A DNA stretch of 64,000 nt from an uncultured Lachnospiraceae bacterium (GTDB lineage Bacteria > Bacillota > Clostridia > Lachnospirales > Lachnospiraceae), in assembly GCA_947177165.1 (NCBI GenBank), contig CAMWTP010000013.1:1-64000 (forward strand). The letters are read 5' to 3'. Shown in pieces: positions 52,593 to 62,278 of the stretch; the first letter of the stretch is position 1; every line of letters starts with the position of its first letter. The translations under genes were made by a program, and so were the position numbers. The notes under the pieces were generated by a model. The model was given only the letters and a program-made list of their open reading frames with translations. It ran no database searches and had not been told where the DNA came from.

Positions 52593-54914
52593 CTACATTT
52601 CCGCATAGAATTTATATGTATTCATAATCTCGGCTGGCACTTCCGGTGTCACTTTCTGCAATGTCTTAATCTTCAGCTCAATCTCCTGCTTTTTCTTCTG
52701 CGCATTCCTGAAGCTTCTCGCCTGTGCCACCTCGTAGGGTCTCTGGGCATTCAGCCGCATCCGAATCTCCTTCTCAAACGGACAGTATGTTGCAAGCAGT
52801 TCCCTTGCCACCTTGTTCATCTTCATGGAACCATTCGCCTCATTCTTGATCCATGCCTCGTAATCGATCAGGAATGTCTCCCTCGAGTTATTTCTTGACT
52901 TCTGTATCTGCAGCTTCACCTTATCGCGCGCCTCATCAGACAGATCCCTGTTTTTGCGGTAGAACTGGATATAATCCATATACTCTGAGGTAAGTGACTT
53001 CACCTTGACATCGTTCCACGCCATTCCCTGTATGCAGCGGCAAAGCTCCCAGCGGAAACGTCCAAACATCTTCACCATCAGTTCATCAATATTGGAACTT
53101 GTCAAAATCGGGAAACAGAATCGTCCCGGCGTCCCTTTATTCCTGCCGCCAATCTCCTGCCACATCGCCGCATTTGTTCCAAAGAGCGGGAATAAGATCA
53201 CATCCGGATACACATTTTTCATGACTGTCTCATTGATGATCTTAAGCTCTGTGTTGGAGTAGATGACTTCCCTGTAAAATACTGAGTAATCAATCTTCAG
53301 AAGACGCTGCACACTCTCGTTAATCTTCTTTTTGGTGACGAGGATCTTGTCAAGGTATCCAAAGATCGCTTCCTTATAGAGAATCGGCATATAGGAGGAC
53401 GGCTGACCGTATAAAGTGCGCGAATTGCTCATCTGCATATTCATTACCTCATACTCCACACGTCTATCCATATCCAGAAGCAGCTCTTTCTGCTCCTTCT
53501 CTGTGATCTCACCCTGCTTTTTGAGTGAGCGGAGGTTTTCTACATAATCCTCATCAAATTCGCTCTTTGACGGGTCGCGTTTTCCGTCATGGATCATATC
53601 GAGCCATTCCATCATTGTGACAACCTGGCACGGTCCCTCATTGGTTTCCGGCTCAATGCTGCACAAAAACCGCAGATGTTCCTCGTCGAGCAGCCGCTCG
53701 TCAAGCATACCATAATTCATAAAAAGCTCAACTGCCTTGGGAGGCTGGAGCAAGCCCTCTCTAATCTTGCGGTAGCAGCTAAGATAAAGCTTGAACACAA
53801 GCGGTGTAATCGCCTTTTTCGCCCGCTTGATGTCGTCCTCAACTGACATTCTGTCCGGTGCATTGACCAGATGATCCACATTTGTTCTAAGCGTATCACT
53901 GTCCGCATCACTAAATGCTGCAAATTTTAAGACTTGCTCCATAGAGCCGCGCAGCGACGCCACATCCCGTCTGATGTCCTCCTCACGCTCCTCCTGTGAC
54001 CTCTCCTCCACAACTGGCGCATTTCCTGATATCAGGCCCTCCATTTTGTTCTTCAGCGAATCCGCATGAAAATCTGGTACATTCTTTGTCTGACTGCTCA
54101 GCTCTTTGTGTTGGAAATCAATCTCGTCAGCAATGCCGTTGAGAAGCATATTCACTTCATTTGGAATATCGTCTTTTTCCTTGATTTCATACGCCTTCTC
54201 ACAGATATAATCAAAAAGATTATTTCTCGGTCTCAGACACATTGCATCCATCAGGTTTCTGATGTACTCCGTTATCTCAGCACACTCTTCCAGAAACACT
54301 GTCACGAGCTCCACAATCTCGATCACCTGGATGTATGCCATCTCTTCACTGTACGAAAAATACATTTTGTTAGCGCTTAATGGAATCTTGGCTCCTTCCT
54401 CATAATAGGGCACCCTGTATTCATTGTCACTCTGCAGCTCCTCATATGGCTGAAGTTCTTCCAGCTCCTCAATGCCGATCGCAGGTATGGAAAACTTCCC
54501 GCAAATCCCCTTGTATTCCTCATAACTTCTCTGGGCGAAGGAACACAGCCTTCCCGCACGTTCGTTGAGACTTGACTTAATCCGGTAGAGCTCCACTGCC
54601 GTCCGGAACTGAGAGGAAACCATGATGGCACGGTAATCAGCATTTTTTGCAATAACATTCCGAATCGTTGACTCCCCCTGTACCGGGAGCGCATAGATCA
54701 CTGAATCCTCCTCCGCTGTATAGGTTGCATTATGAATCTGACTTTCCAGTGAATTCAATGCCAGATAACTCCCCTGCGGACGAATCATCCTGACATTCTC
54801 CCCCTGCATGACCACTTTTCCCGAGAGAACAATCCCGATCTGATTCACTTCTTCGCCTTTCTGAAAGATTATCTCACCTTTTTTCACTGCATTTTTTCCG
54901 TTCGCTTTTAACAT
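52593..54914 (-). CDS. Large protein with an N-terminal cyclic-nucleotide-binding-like domain
   Basis: 773 residues, no membrane segments. Residues about 8-120 form a cNMP-binding-like beta-roll (KKGEIIFQKGEEVNQIGIVL, SGKVVMQGENVRMIRPQGSYL). The phosphate-binding cassette lacks the usual Glu and Arg: the motif reads GSYLALNSLES...HNATYTAEED. The remaining 650 residues are mostly helical and charged, with no domain that I recognise; WQEIGGRNKGTPGRFCFPIL and FRWELCRCIQGMAW are likely conserved cores. There is no HTH, so it is not a CRP-type regulator. It resembles large Lachnospiraceae proteins of unknown function. It overlaps the next gene by 41 nt, so they are co-expressed. Confidence 0.8.
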   Translation of the reverse strand: MLKANGKNAVKKGEIIFQKGEEVNQIGIVLSGKVVMQGENVRMIRPQGSYLALNSLESQIHNATYTAEEDSVIYALPVQGESTIRNVIAKNADYRAIMVSSQFRTAVELYRIKSSLNERAGRLCSFAQRSYEEYKGICGKFSIPAIGIEELEELQPYEELQSDNEYRVPYYEEGAKIPLSANKMYFSYSEEMAYIQVIEIVELVTVFLEECAEITEYIRNLMDAMCLRPRNNLFDYICEKAYEIKEKDDIPNEVNMLLNGIADEIDFQHKELSSQTKNVPDFHADSLKNKMEGLISGNAPVVEERSQEEREEDIRRDVASLRGSMEQVLKFAAFSDADSDTLRTNVDHLVNAPDRMSVEDDIKRAKKAITPLVFKLYLSCYRKIREGLLQPPKAVELFMNYGMLDERLLDEEHLRFLCSIEPETNEGPCQVVTMMEWLDMIHDGKRDPSKSEFDEDYVENLRSLKKQGEITEKEQKELLLDMDRRVEYEVMNMQMSNSRTLYGQPSSYMPILYKEAIFGYLDKILVTKKKINESVQRLLKIDYSVFYREVIYSNTELKIINETVMKNVYPDVILFPLFGTNAAMWQEIGGRNKGTPGRFCFPILTSSNIDELMVKMFGRFRWELCRCIQGMAWNDVKVKSLTSEYMDYIQFYRKNRDLSDEARDKVKLQIQKSRNNSRETFLIDYEAWIKNEANGSMKMNKVARELLATYCPFEKEIRMRLNAQRPYEVAQARSFRNAQKKKQEIELKIKTLQKVTPEVPAEIMNTYKFYAEM

Positions 54915-55599
54915 CTGTTTCCCTCCATACTATATTCTCCAAATCTATCCTCTCGGGTAAATCAGGGAAAAAATTTGACTCACTGCACACGCAGATCATG
55001 TATCCTTCCAACATCCTGTATCGTCTGGTATAAAATATCCTCCCTGCATTCTTATCGCATATGGAATTGTAATCCCCGGCCGTCACATACTGGCTGATAC
55101 CGGCGCCAATACCTCTGCCGCTCAGTTTTACTGCACTCTCCTTGGCTGTCCACATACTGTAAAATTCTTCCGTCTGTCTGACCTGACTTTTTGTCTCCAG
55201 CGCCAGAAGTCTCGCATATTCTTCCTCGTGATAGAACCTCTTTGCCAAAGTCATTTTCCACGGTTTCATTTCCTGTATATCGATTCCCACTGGCATCCGG
55301 TCTGCTGCACAGATTACCCACTCCCCGGAATGGGACAATCCATAGTGAAAATACGGTTCTCCCTTTATATATGGTTTTCCATACATTCCTCTTTCAATTT
55401 CAGCCTGTTCCCAAACTTCAATATCATATCCTGCCTGCAAAAACGCATAGCGGAGCAAAAGTCCCGCAAAAATACTGCGTATTCTCTCTTTTCTGCTTCT
55501 GATCGCCGCTATTTTCTGTATCCGGTCTCTGTCCAGCAACTCACACAGCCGTTTCTCCTCTGCCTGCAATTCACAAGTTTTTGCTGCGTATATCTGCAT
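54874..55599 (-). CDS. 4'-phosphopantetheinyl transferase, Sfp/Gsp type
   Basis: 241 residues from MQIYAAKTCELQAEE, RBS AGAGGAG. The PPTase motifs are GKPYIKGEPYFHYGLSHSGEW, VGIDIQEM (motif with Asp for Mg) and FYSMWTAKESAVKLSGRG (WxxKEA-type). It moves phosphopantetheine from CoA to a carrier protein. No NRPS or PKS is in the window, so its target may be a carrier elsewhere. The C-terminus overlaps the cNMP-domain gene by 41 nt, which fits translational coupling. Confidence 0.93.
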   Translation of the reverse strand: MQIYAAKTCELQAEEKRLCELLDRDRIQKIAAIRSRKERIRSIFAGLLLRYAFLQAGYDIEVWEQAEIERGMYGKPYIKGEPYFHYGLSHSGEWVICAADRMPVGIDIQEMKPWKMTLAKRFYHEEEYARLLALETKSQVRQTEEFYSMWTAKESAVKLSGRGIGAGISQYVTAGDYNSICDKNAGRIFYTRRYRMLEGYMICVCSESNFFPDLPERIDLENIVWRETDVKSERKKCSEKR

Positions 55600-55616
55600 T
55601 TTTCTCCTCTGAAACA

Positions 55617-55643
55617 CTACCCCGGCAGCGAGTGCCGGGGTAG
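55617..55643 (-). terminator. Terminator-like hairpin after the chemoreceptor
   Basis: CTACCCCGGCA (55617-55627) pairs perfectly with TGCCGGGGTAG (55633-55643), 5-nt loop. On the minus strand it follows the chemoreceptor stop by 24 nt, but no long U-tract is present, so it may be a leaky terminator before the PPTase gene. Confidence 0.6.
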
Positions 55644-55666
55644 CAAACAATAACCTTATGTTGTCT

Positions 55667-57445
55667 TTAATATTTTCCGAAATCAGAATCGAGTGAGATA
55701 ATGCTCTCGTTATCAACATACTCACTGTCATCATATGATGTGGAATCAAAATCAGACGTTCTGCCTTTTCCGGCAAGAAGCTTATACTTGCTAACTGCAT
55801 TTTGAAGCTGTCCGGCAAGGCTTGAAAGCTCTGCACTTGCAGCTGCACACTCTTCAGATGTTGCTGAATTTGTCTGCACGACATCGGCAATCTGTGTGAT
55901 ACCTGCATTGACCTGTCCCACAGAACTTGCCTGATTAACTGAAGCCTCTGCAATATTGCTCACAATGGAAGCGATATTCTCAACAGAAGACAGAATTTCC
56001 TCCAGAGCTGCTGCAGTCTCAACCGCAAGCTTCGAACCAACTTCCACCTTCTTGATCGAATCCTCGATCATCACAGCAGAATCCTTTGCAGCTTCCGCTG
56101 ACTTGTTTGCCAGAGTACGAACCTCGTCGGCAACAACGGCAAATCCTTTTCCATGTATACCTGCTCTCGCAGCCTCCACAGAAGCGTTCAATGCAAGAAT
56201 ATTTGTCTGGAACGAGATATCGTCGATCACCTTCATGATCTTTGAGATGTTCTCAGAAGACTCGTTGATATCCTGCATTGCTGCGATCATCTGCTTCATC
56301 TGCTCATTACCGCGGATTGCTCCGACTTTTGTGCTCTGAACGAGTTCATTTGCCTTGTTTGCATCATCCGCATTGACCTTCGCGCCGTTCGCAATCTCCT
56401 CGATAGAGACGGTAATCTCCTCAATCGCACTCGCCTGCTGTGTTGTACCCTGCGCCAGGGAATTGCTTGCGCTTGCAACTTCGTTTGCGCCTGACGTCAT
56501 TCTTGCAGCCGCATCGCGAATCGTAGAAAGGTTTCTGTTGTTGTCGCGGAGCATCTTTACAATCGCCGCACCGAGGGCATCGTCCTCGCTTGCCTTCTTA
56601 TAGGATGCTGTCAAATCACCCTCTGCAACCTGCTCTGTAACATGCACCTGACTTCCAATTGTCTTTGTCATCAGTATGAAATCATCTGTCAAATCGCCAA
56701 ACTCGTCATTCGATGTCTTCTCGAGATGAATGTTAATATCACCCCTTGCCATTCTTCTGGCTACATCAGAGAGCTTGTTCAGCGGATACTGGATCTTTTT
56801 CTTTGTAACAACCGTCGCAAAGAAAATGCAGACAACATAGATCACAACCGCCATACCAACGATAAAGCTCTGCCTTATCGAAATATACTCGTTAATTGTC
56901 TCTCTCTCTTTCGATGCACAGATCATTCCGACAATCTGGTTCGTGCTGTCTGTCACCGGAACATAAAATCCATAGTAGAGCTCCCCGTTAATCTCAAAGT
57001 CATTTCTCGAATACTCATTTCCAGCATTCAACACCTCTGCTGCAACCTTAGGGTCTGCCTTTGTGCCCACAATCGGATTGCCCTGGGTATCCTTGATTGT
57101 CGTCGCACGCCTCACATCGCCAAAAAACAATGTGATCTCACCATTGTTTGCACTGGCGTAACTGTCAACCAGTGCCCCCATCTGCTCGGAGAGATTCACC
57201 TCGCCCTTGTACAGATCGTCACCCTGCATGGAGTAATCTCCTGATGAGACTCCGTCCAGAGCAAGCATCGTACCTCTTGCCAACGCTTCAAGTGTCTTAA
57301 ATGTCTCGGATTCCATTCCCTGCCTGAGCGTCAATGTAGAAACCGACACAATGACGATACATGCTAACAGCATTGGCAGTGATACTAATGAAATCACCAG
57401 CCACTTAATGCTAAACCTGCGACCTAATTTGTTTTGTTCATTCAT
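55667..57445 (-). CDS. Methyl-accepting chemotaxis protein
   Basis: 592 residues. Transmembrane helix near residue 20 ([19 protein letters not shown]), an extracellular single-Cache-like sensor domain up to a second helix at about 200 ([17 protein letters not shown]), HAMP domain ([20 protein letters not shown]), and a cytoplasmic signalling domain with the highly conserved hairpin [20 protein letters not shown] then [15 protein letters not shown]. It signals to CheA. No che genes are nearby. Start chosen at the second ATG, 9 nt after AAAGG. Confidence 0.95.
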   Translation of the reverse strand: MNEQNKLGRRFSIKWLVISLVSLPMLLACIVIVSVSTLTLRQGMESETFKTLEALARGTMLALDGVSSGDYSMQGDDLYKGEVNLSEQMGALVDSYASANNGEITLFFGDVRRATTIKDTQGNPIVGTKADPKVAAEVLNAGNEYSRNDFEINGELYYGFYVPVTDSTNQIVGMICASKERETINEYISIRQSFIVGMAVVIYVVCIFFATVVTKKKIQYPLNKLSDVARRMARGDINIHLEKTSNDEFGDLTDDFILMTKTIGSQVHVTEQVAEGDLTASYKKASEDDALGAAIVKMLRDNNRNLSTIRDAAARMTSGANEVASASNSLAQGTTQQASAIEEITVSIEEIANGAKVNADDANKANELVQSTKVGAIRGNEQMKQMIAAMQDINESSENISKIMKVIDDISFQTNILALNASVEAARAGIHGKGFAVVADEVRTLANKSAEAAKDSAVMIEDSIKKVEVGSKLAVETAAALEEILSSVENIASIVSNIAEASVNQASSVGQVNAGITQIADVVQTNSATSEECAAASAELSSLAGQLQNAVSKYKLLAGKGRTSDFDSTSYDDSEYVDNESIISLDSDFGKY

Positions 57446-57534
57446 AAGTAACATCCTTTCACACTATATTCTATTAGTACTTTATTAAAGTAACTATGCA
57501 GAATCCTCCCAGCTACCTTAACTACTTAATCTCT

Positions 57535-57563
57535 ATTTTAAATTGTTTCTACGATTAAGTCAA
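57535..57563 (-). promoter_or_regulatory. Sigma-A-like promoter of the chemoreceptor
   Basis: On the minus strand TTGACT (57558-57563), 17-nt spacer, TAAAAT (57535-57540). No sigma-D (FliA)-type TAAA/GCCGATAA pattern was seen, so the receptor may be expressed outside the flagellar regulon. Confidence 0.55.
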
Positions 57564-57611
57564 TAGTATATATTGTCTGTCACTTGATTTTTTTTCAAAA
57601 TGTTTGATTTT

Positions 57612-58394
57612 TCAGAAAGCCAGATACTTTTTCATAGTGCGCAGGGCATTTTTTTCCAGCCGTGAAACCTGTGCCTGGGAGATTCCGATGTACTCTGCAA
57701 CCTCCATCTGCGTTTTCCCCTCAAAAAAACGCAGGTTGATAATCTCATTCTCCCTCTCATCCAACCGCTTCATCGCCTCACTCAGAGAAATATTCTCAAC
57801 CCAGTTGTCTTCCTTACACTTTTTGTCACTGATCTGGTCCATCACATAGAGTGTATCTCCGCCTTCTGTATACACTGGTTCGTACAGGCTCATAGGATTT
57901 TGTATTGCATCAAGGGCATACACAATGTCCTCCTTCGGAATCCCAATCTCCTCCGAGATTTCCATAATCGTCGGCTCGCGCAGATTCTTTTTTGTAAGAT
58001 TTTCCCTGGCATAAATTGCCTTGTATGCCGTGTCCTTCAGCGAGCGGCTCACCCGGATCGGATTGCTTGAATCCCTCAGAAACCTTCTGATCTCTCCGAT
58101 AATCATCGGAACTGCGTATGTGGAAAATTTCACATCAAGGCTTGAATCAAAATTATCAATCGCCTTGATCAACCCGATACATCCGATCTGAAACAGATCA
58201 TCTACATTTTCATTGGACTGGGAGAACCGCTTGATCACGCTCAGAACCAGCCTCAGATTTCCTCTGATATACTCCTCCCTTGCCTGCATATCCCCCTGTT
58301 CTATCTTTTCAAAAAGTGCCTGCTTCTCCTCGTTTTTGAGTACAGGCAGTTTTGACGTATTTACACCGCATATTTCAACTTTTCCAAGTGCCAT
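57612..58394 (-). CDS. sigG: Sporulation sigma factor SigG
   Basis: 260 residues beginning MALGKVEICGVNTSKLPVL, the usual SigG N-terminus, with AAGGAGG upstream. Region 2 (REEYIRGNLRLVLSVIKRFS, DDLFQIGCIGLIKAIDNFD), region 3 (REPTIMEISEEIGIPKEDI), region 4 (LRFFEGKTQMEVAEYIGISQ AQVSRLEK). It directs late forespore transcription. Conserved order spoIIGA-sigE-sigG. Confidence 0.97.
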   Translation of the reverse strand: MALGKVEICGVNTSKLPVLKNEEKQALFEKIEQGDMQAREEYIRGNLRLVLSVIKRFSQSNENVDDLFQIGCIGLIKAIDNFDSSLDVKFSTYAVPMIIGEIRRFLRDSSNPIRVSRSLKDTAYKAIYARENLTKKNLREPTIMEISEEIGIPKEDIVYALDAIQNPMSLYEPVYTEGGDTLYVMDQISDKKCKEDNWVENISLSEAMKRLDERENEIINLRFFEGKTQMEVAEYIGISQAQVSRLEKNALRTMKKYLAF

Positions 58395-58420
58395 ATTTAT
58401 AATCCTCCTTGTTTTCCGAA

Positions 58421-58458
58421 GGAAAATGAGGACTGCCCCGGCGGGCAGAGGATTTTCC
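58421..58458 (-). promoter_or_regulatory. Hairpin in the sigE-sigG gap
   Basis: GGAAAAT (58421-58427) and CTGCCC (58433-58438) pair with GGGCAG (58443-58448) and ATTTTCC (58452-58458), loop 4 nt. The GGAAAAT arm can also pair with GTTTTCC (58411-58417) closer to the sigG ribosome site, giving alternative structures. A second AAGGAGG copy (58457-58463) lies upstream as part of a short direct repeat. Confidence 0.55.
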
Positions 58459-58535
58459 TCCTTGTTTTCTATGCCCTCACAGACTGCAGCAGCCCGTTCG
58501 CGCATATGTAAGAAGGTGTAAATACGTCCGCAATT

Positions 58536-59264
58536 TTAGCTCGCCATCTCCTTTTTTAACCGCTTCATAATTTTCTTCTCGAGTCTTGAGATATAGGACT
58601 GCGAGATTCCCAGATAATCTGCCACTTCCTTCTGCGTCATCTCCATGTCGTCCGGATTGTTCAGGCCAAACCGCAGCATGATGATTGTCCGCTCGCGCTC
58701 CCCCAGTTTTGATATTGCACGCTTTAACTGGCTCCGCTCCACTTCTGTCTCCAAATCCTTGTAGATCACGTCCTCGTCCGTTCCAAGAATATCTGACAGA
58801 AGCAGCTCATTGCCGTCCCAGTCGACGTTCAGGGGCTCGTCAATCGAAACCTCAAGCTTTGTCTTGTTATTCCTTCTCAAGTACATCAAAATCTCATTTT
58901 CAATGCACCTTGAGGCATAGGTCGCAAGTTTGATATTCTTACTGCGGTTAAACGTGTTAATCGCCTTGATGAGGCCGATTGTCCCAATCGAGATCAAGTC
59001 CTCGACACCCACACCGGTATTGTCGAATTTTTTGGCAATATACACGACAAGTCTTAAGTTATGTTCAATCAGAAGTGCCCTCGCCTCGTTGGCATACTCT
59101 GTCTCCAATCCATTGATCGCCCGGTTTTCCTCCTCGCCTTCCAGAGGGGGCGGCAGTACTTCCGAACCTCCGATATAGTGAATCTCATTTCCAACTGCGT
59201 TTTTATTATTATTTTTTCCAAGGGACAATCTCATTTTCCCAGGCAGATATAGTTTTATAATCAT
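58536..59264 (-). CDS. sigE: Sporulation sigma factor SigE (pro-form)
   Basis: 242 residues from [13 protein letters not shown] behind GGAGG. The N-terminal pro-sequence of about 25 residues is followed by [17 protein letters not shown], the processing region in Firmicutes SigE, then region 2 ([33 protein letters not shown]), and region 4 (MRFGLNN-type, [20 protein letters not shown]). SpoIIGA, encoded just upstream, cleaves it in the mother cell. The gene is 17 nt from spoIIGA. Confidence 0.97.
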   Translation of the reverse strand: MIIKLYLPGKMRLSLGKNNNKNAVGNEIHYIGGSEVLPPPLEGEEENRAINGLETEYANEARALLIEHNLRLVVYIAKKFDNTGVGVEDLISIGTIGLIKAINTFNRSKNIKLATYASRCIENEILMYLRRNNKTKLEVSIDEPLNVDWDGNELLLSDILGTDEDVIYKDLETEVERSQLKRAISKLGERERTIIMLRFGLNNPDDMEMTQKEVADYLGISQSYISRLEKKIMKRLKKEMAS

Positions 59265-59281
59265 AATTATCCTCCACTTTC

Positions 59282-60073
59282 TCACGTGATCAGGCTGTGG
59301 TTCAGTATCATCTGAAAATCTCCGTTCTTCGACAGCTTTCCTTTATAGAAAGCTACTACTGCCCCTCTTTTTACCACCTGTTCCTCTTCCTTCTGAATCA
59401 CTAATTCATCCACAACGATCCCTTCCAGAACCCCGTGCTCCTCCCCGACACTCTGATAAGGAATGATCTTATATTTCTGCGGATACTGTTCCAGCCATCT
59501 TTTCATGGTATCTGTCTCCTCCACCACAGACACCGGTTTGCCGGATACCGGATCCGTCAGAAGGTTTCCCGTGTCAAACAGTGCTCTGCACACAACATTT
59601 TCTCCCGCTTCCGACAGCGTGACTATATAGATCGGCCTTGACTCTGCCAGTCTGCGGCAGGCAAGCATAAAGATCACAATTCCTGCAATCGTCCCTGTCA
59701 CTATGAACTGTGCCATTCGCTCTCCGACAAGCCTGCCCGCGCACTCCATAAGTTTTCCGTATGCAAATACCATTCCATGGAAATAAATGATTCCCATGAC
59801 AAGTTTTCGAAACGTCAGTCCGCCTTTTGCGGGATGACGCACGCATATCAGGAGCATCACTGCATCCAGCGCCAAAACGAACATTATATATGCCACGCCA
59901 AACCCTGTGCCCGACAGGAGTATCATCACAGCCCCGACACCGCCAGCCAGCGATGCGGCCAACAGCCGCAGAAATACGATTTTCTCTTTTAGAAGCAGCA
60001 TTGTCAAAATCAACAGCTGCAGATCCATCAAAATATTCTGTACCAGAAAAACATCGATATATACCTCATAAAT
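59282..60073 (-). CDS. spoIIGA: Sigma-E processing peptidase SpoIIGA
   Basis: 263 residues. Five N-terminal membrane helices ([20 protein letters not shown] onward), then a cytoplasmic aspartic-protease-like domain with [18 protein letters not shown], where DTG holds the catalytic Asp. It activates pro-SigE at the asymmetric septum. No ATG or good GTG start fits: the frame has ATT at 60071-60073, 8 nt after GGAGG (60082-60086), and the sequence from there (IYEVYIDV) matches family starts. The longer reading from TTG at 60133 would begin inside the promoter -35 box. Confidence 0.9.
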   Translation of the reverse strand: MYEVYIDVFLVQNILMDLQLLILTMLLLKEKIVFLRLLAASLAGGVGAVMILLSGTGFGVAYIMFVLALDAVMLLICVRHPAKGGLTFRKLVMGIIYFHGMVFAYGKLMECAGRLVGERMAQFIVTGTIAGIVIFMLACRRLAESRPIYIVTLSEAGENVVCRALFDTGNLLTDPVSGKPVSVVEETDTMKRWLEQYPQKYKIIPYQSVGEEHGVLEGIVVDELVIQKEEEQVVKRGAVVAFYKGKLSKNGDFQMILNHSLIT

Positions 60074-60100
60074 TCCAATCACCTCCGTCCTTATTAAAGT

Positions 60101-60133
60101 ATTATACAAAAAAATCCCATGCTTTTTTGTCAA
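60101..60133 (-). promoter_or_regulatory. Spo0A-type spoIIGA promoter with long spacer
   Basis: On the minus strand TTGACA (60128-60133), 21-nt spacer, TATAAT (60101-60106). The Bacillus spoIIG promoter, also sigma-A-dependent, has a 22-bp spacer and needs Spo0A~P. Near-0A boxes are TGACAAA overlapping the -35 (about 60127-60132) and AGTCGAA at 60160-60166, each one mismatch from TGNCGAA. The -35 lies in the loop region of the ftsZ terminator hairpin. Confidence 0.6.
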
Positions 60134-60141
60134 AGCATGGG
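60108..60141 (-). terminator. Terminator after ftsZ, overlapping the spoIIGA promoter
   Basis: CCCATGCTTT (60116-60125) pairs with AAAGCATGGG (60132-60141), 6-nt loop, followed on the minus strand by seven T (60108-60114). It lies 41 nt from the ftsZ stop. Confidence 0.85.
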
Positions 60142-60181
60142 ACTAAATTATGTTTATTTTTCGACTTTTTCTGAGTCTGCA

Positions 60182-61384
60182 TTATCTCCTTAAGAAACTT
60201 GGTATGTTCAAGGTCTGCTCCTTCACATTGCTTCTCAGGTCTGCAGGAGGTTTGACCCCGTTGTTCGGTCTGGGCTGGGCTCCCGGCTGCGGTACCTGTC
60301 CATTTTGCGGCATCGGATTTGCTCCCGCCGGTGCCTGCGGTCTGGGTCTGACTGGCGCGTTGGGCACGTTGTTAGGACGCACCGAGAAATTGCTGTTAAT
60401 CCTGCCCATATTGTTAATCGGCATATTGGGCGCTGACTCCACGATACCTGTCGCAATAACGGTGACAGTACAGGAGTCCGCCATATCCTCATTGTACATC
60501 GCGCCAAAGATAACATTGATATCCTCACCTGCAAGCTCCTGCACATAGCTCGCGGCATCATTCGCGTCAAAGATAGAAATATCACCCGAAATATTGAGAA
60601 TGACATCGGTCGCTCCGCTGAGGGTTGTCTCGAGAAGCGGCGACTCAACAGCCATCTTGATCGCTTCCGCCGCCTTGTCCTCGCCTTTTCCATACCCGAT
60701 ACCGATATGTGCGATCCCTTTCTCCTTCATGACGGTCTGCACATCCGCAAAGTCAAGGTTAATGACGGAGGGCACATTGATCAGATCCGTGATGCCCTGC
60801 ACCGACTGCTGAAGCACCTCGTCAGCTTTCTTCAAAGCATCCGGCATGGTTGTCCGCCTGTCGACAATCTCAAGCAGCTTGTCATTCGGAATGACAATCA
60901 GCGTGTCCACATGCTCCTTCAGCTTTTCAATCCCGGTCAGCGCGTTCGTCATACGGGTGCGCGCCTCGAATTTGAACGGTTTGGTGACAACACCGACAGT
61001 GAGAATCCCCATCTCCTTGGCGATCGCCGCCACAATCGGTGCTGCGCCAGTACCAGTACCGCCGCCCATTCCGCAGGTGACAAACACCATATCAGCACCT
61101 TTCAGCGATTCCTTTATATCCTCCGAGCTCTCCTCCGCTGCCTTCTCTCCCACCTCGGGCTTCGCACCTGCGCCAAGTCCCTTTGTCAGTTTCTCACCGA
61201 TCTGCAAAAGCTTCGGAGCCTTGCAGAGCTGCAGAGCCTGCTTATCTGTATTGACACCTATAAATTCAACACCTGTAATCGTCTCATCTATCATTCGGTT
61301 GACGGCATTGTTGCCTGCGCCGCCTACACCTACTACTATGATCCTTGCCGCTGCATCTGTTTCGTTTGATCTAATCTCGAGCAA
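60182..61384 (-). CDS. ftsZ: Cell division protein FtsZ
   Basis: 400 residues. The tubulin signature [29 protein letters not shown] at the nucleotide site, and [11 protein letters not shown] in the T7 loop are all present; a Pro/Asn/Gln-rich linker and the C-terminal LNIPSFLRR peptide (FtsA/SepF contact) follow. The start is taken as a TTG with AAGGAGG 4 nt upstream, giving [14 protein letters not shown] as in relatives; an ATG six codons upstream carries the ribosome site within the coding part. It follows divIB and ends at a terminator. Confidence 0.96.
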   Translation of the reverse strand: MLEIRSNETDAAARIIVVGVGGAGNNAVNRMIDETITGVEFIGVNTDKQALQLCKAPKLLQIGEKLTKGLGAGAKPEVGEKAAEESSEDIKESLKGADMVFVTCGMGGGTGTGAAPIVAAIAKEMGILTVGVVTKPFKFEARTRMTNALTGIEKLKEHVDTLIVIPNDKLLEIVDRRTTMPDALKKADEVLQQSVQGITDLINVPSVINLDFADVQTVMKEKGIAHIGIGYGKGEDKAAEAIKMAVESPLLETTLSGATDVILNISGDISIFDANDAASYVQELAGEDINVIFGAMYNEDMADSCTVTVIATGIVESAPNMPINNMGRINSNFSVRPNNVPNAPVRPRPQAPAGANPMPQNGQVPQPGAQPRPNNGVKPPADLRSNVKEQTLNIPSFLRR

Positions 61385-61496
61385 GTTTCCTTCCTCCTTC
61401 ATAATTCCTATTAAATGCCATCTAATTTATCATATAATTTTTTTAGCAATTAATCAACCTATTTTTTACTTTTCTTTTTTAATTTATTGTGAACCC

Positions 61497-62252
61497 CTAT
61501 TTTCCCCTTTCAAAAGAGACGCTTTTCCGGTCTGCCGTATAGTTTTGCAAATCAAGTGTTCCTCTCTCCCCCTCCAGAGACGGCAAAATCTGCGGAAGCT
61601 GCATCAGCTTCTCGTCAAGATTATCCAAAGCGCCGATATTGACCTTCACACTGCCGTAACCCAGCATGACATTGTAGCTGCTGTCAAACTGAATCTTGTC
61701 ACATAAGACATTGTATTTGTTGAGGAGCTTCGTGATTGTCAGGATATTCTGAAATACCTTGTCATTTTCCACCGGAAGCTTTTCGTGAAGCACGATGTGA
61801 TCAAAGTTAAGTCCTGTCACCTGAGGAATCCCTTTCGTCGTAACCTTTGAGGTCTCCACCACGACGCCCTCATTGTCAAAATACATATATCGTCCGAGAT
61901 ATTGCACATATCCGGCCAGTGCTTTCTCATACACGGTAATTCGTATGGTGTCATTTGACTGAACCATGACATCCATCGTCTCCACAAACGGAATCCCCTC
62001 TATCCCTTTATTTTTGTATTTCAGGGACAGATAGAGGGAATTGTCGCCCAGATATCCCGTCATGACCATCGCCTTGATCTCATCCGCGGAATAATGCTTA
62101 TTGCCGTCGACCTGAACCGTTTTGACCGCAAAGTGCGTCAGCACAAAATACAAAGCCACCAGGAGTACATTGATGATGCCCAATGAAATAATAATTCGTA
62201 CCTTAACCCTTATATCCGGCATTTTTGTTATGATATCATCCTCTTTACCCAT
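61497..62252 (-). CDS. divIB: Cell division protein DivIB/FtsQ
   Basis: 251 residues. One transmembrane helix (VRIIISLGIINVLLVALYFVL), then a POTRA domain (HFAVKTVQVDGNKHYSADEI) and a beta domain (TIRITVYEKALAGYVQ). It is a bitopic divisome protein that links early and late division proteins. It follows murA by 26 nt and precedes ftsZ, in a division/wall cluster order. Confidence 0.92.
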   Translation of the reverse strand: MGKEDDIITKMPDIRVKVRIIISLGIINVLLVALYFVLTHFAVKTVQVDGNKHYSADEIKAMVMTGYLGDNSLYLSLKYKNKGIEGIPFVETMDVMVQSNDTIRITVYEKALAGYVQYLGRYMYFDNEGVVVETSKVTTKGIPQVTGLNFDHIVLHEKLPVENDKVFQNILTITKLLNKYNVLCDKIQFDSSYNVMLGYGSVKVNIGALDNLDEKLMQLPQILPSLEGERGTLDLQNYTADRKSVSFERGK

Positions 62253-62278
62253 GACTTTTTCCTCATATCTGTAATCGC

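Noticed and set aside
60074-60133. TTG start giving a 283-residue SpoIIGA
   Set aside because: The TTG is the first triplet of the -35 box TTGACA, so it would lie upstream of the predicted transcription start.
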